In this document: positions 33,448 to 33,562 of the stretch, piece after piece | Layout of the letters: every line of letters begins with the position of its first letter | Position numbering within the stretch: the stretch's first letter is position 1 | Assembly (NCBI RefSeq): GCF_016918015.1 | Contig: NZ_JAERMK010000022.1 | Span: 62,214-95,775, forward strand | DNA length: 33,562 bases | Source: Glycomyces sp. YM15 | GTDB taxonomy: Bacteria > Actinomycetota > Actinomycetes > Mycobacteriales > Micromonosporaceae | Reading direction: 5' to 3' | Position numbers and translations under genes: made by a program | The notes under the pieces: model-generated | Told to the model about the DNA's origin: nothing | Database searches by the model: none | The model's input: only the letters and a program-made list of their open reading frames with translations

Positions 33448-33562
33448 GAGTCGTTGCAACACCTTGATCTACAAGGGATTGCGATGGACTTCCAGATCCG
33501 TCAGAACCGGACCAAAGCTCAGGGCCCGAGGAAGCTGACCGCGGAGCGGCATGCTTTCCTGC
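33448..33562 (+). mobile_element. Left end of a probable IS30-type insertion sequence, cut by the window edge
   Basis: A segment with the palindrome GTTGCAAC (33453-33460) lies 24 bp before a transposase-like ORF. It resembles IS30-type termini of actinomycetes, as I remember them. The right end lies outside the window, so neither the terminal repeat nor a target duplication can be confirmed. Confidence 0.4.
33484..33562 (+). CDS. Probable transposase, 5' fragment (IS30-like)
   Basis: Only 26 codons are inside the window, beginning MDFQIRQNRTKAQGPRKL and then TAERHAFL. The GPRKLTAER segment resembles the N-terminal region of actinomycete IS30-family transposases, just before the helix-turn-helix. 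AAGGGA lies 6 nt before the ATG. The gene continues past the window, so length and catalytic DDE residues cannot be checked. Another helix-turn-helix protein is possible. Confidence 0.5.
   Translation, partial: MDFQIRQNRTKAQGPRKLTAERHAFL

Overview
The window is a high-GC chromosomal stretch from an actinomycete (Actinomycetota). The evidence is the pervasive G/C at third codon positions, GTG/TTG starts, several apparently leaderless genes (TAnnnT box 6-7 nt before the start codon), a class II (actinobacterial) HelD, a mycobacterial-type RpiB, a PASTA-domain Ser/Thr kinase, a MetP/MetS transporter pair and an LPXTG-type surface protein. I cannot place it to genus; a Glycomycetaceae-like soil actinomycete would fit but is a guess. 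The DNA is densely coding and mostly housekeeping plus environmental-response genes. The only mobile DNA is the left end of a probable IS30-type element cut by the right edge.

Layout. 71-1018 (-): five-TM protein of unknown family. 1183-3723 (-): aminopeptidase N, divergent from a DUF1015 gene (3826-5064) that is followed 9 bp later by rpiB (5074-5541). pepN and rpiB are also close neighbours in Mycobacterium tuberculosis. 5662-7919: a two-TM, Pro/Ser-tailed protein and a membrane-anchored Ser/Thr kinase with an atypical DFTG motif. 8140-9584: a PhyH-type dioxygenase and an orotate phosphoribosyltransferase. 9639-13766 (-): PASTA kinase and HelD. 14127-17397: metP, a 36-residue metS overlapping it, and a second NSS transporter with no small subunit. 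17613-18416: secreted chitin/cellulose-active LPMO with a CBM5/12. 18706-20301: ABC-F ATPase whose ribosome-binding site lies in a hairpin, with a short overlapping leader ORF. 20400-20903: SodC-like lipoprotein with the copper ligands but not the zinc ligands. 20975-24868: HrpA helicase. 25054-26831: DrrAB-type exporter. 26865-27969: a DUF5655-like protein and an unknown secreted protein. 28066-29624: EamA transporter and MarR regulator, divergent around a nested double palindrome. 29668-30576 (-): MBL-fold hydrolase. 30906-32015: ChvE/XylF-like sugar-binding lipoprotein closed by its own terminator. 32254-33375: sortase-anchored acidic protein. 33484-end: start of a probable transposase.

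How the genes work together. Most units are short (one to three genes) and separated by strong GC-rich hairpins, so the window is a series of independent functions rather than one pathway. Themes are signalling (two Ser/Thr kinases), uptake (two NSS transporters, sugar-binding lipoprotein), polysaccharide attack (LPMO), oxidative defence (Cu-only SOD-like lipoprotein), and drug or inhibitor tolerance (HelD, ABC-F, DrrAB, MarR/EamA). I found no CRISPR array, rRNA, tRNA, phage module or biosynthetic cluster. The most promising less-described items are the ABC-F leader with a sequestered ribosome-binding site, the zinc-less SOD-like lipoprotein, the concentric operators between eamA and marR, and an 11-bp-period CGTTAT direct repeat shared by the metP and LPXTG promoters.
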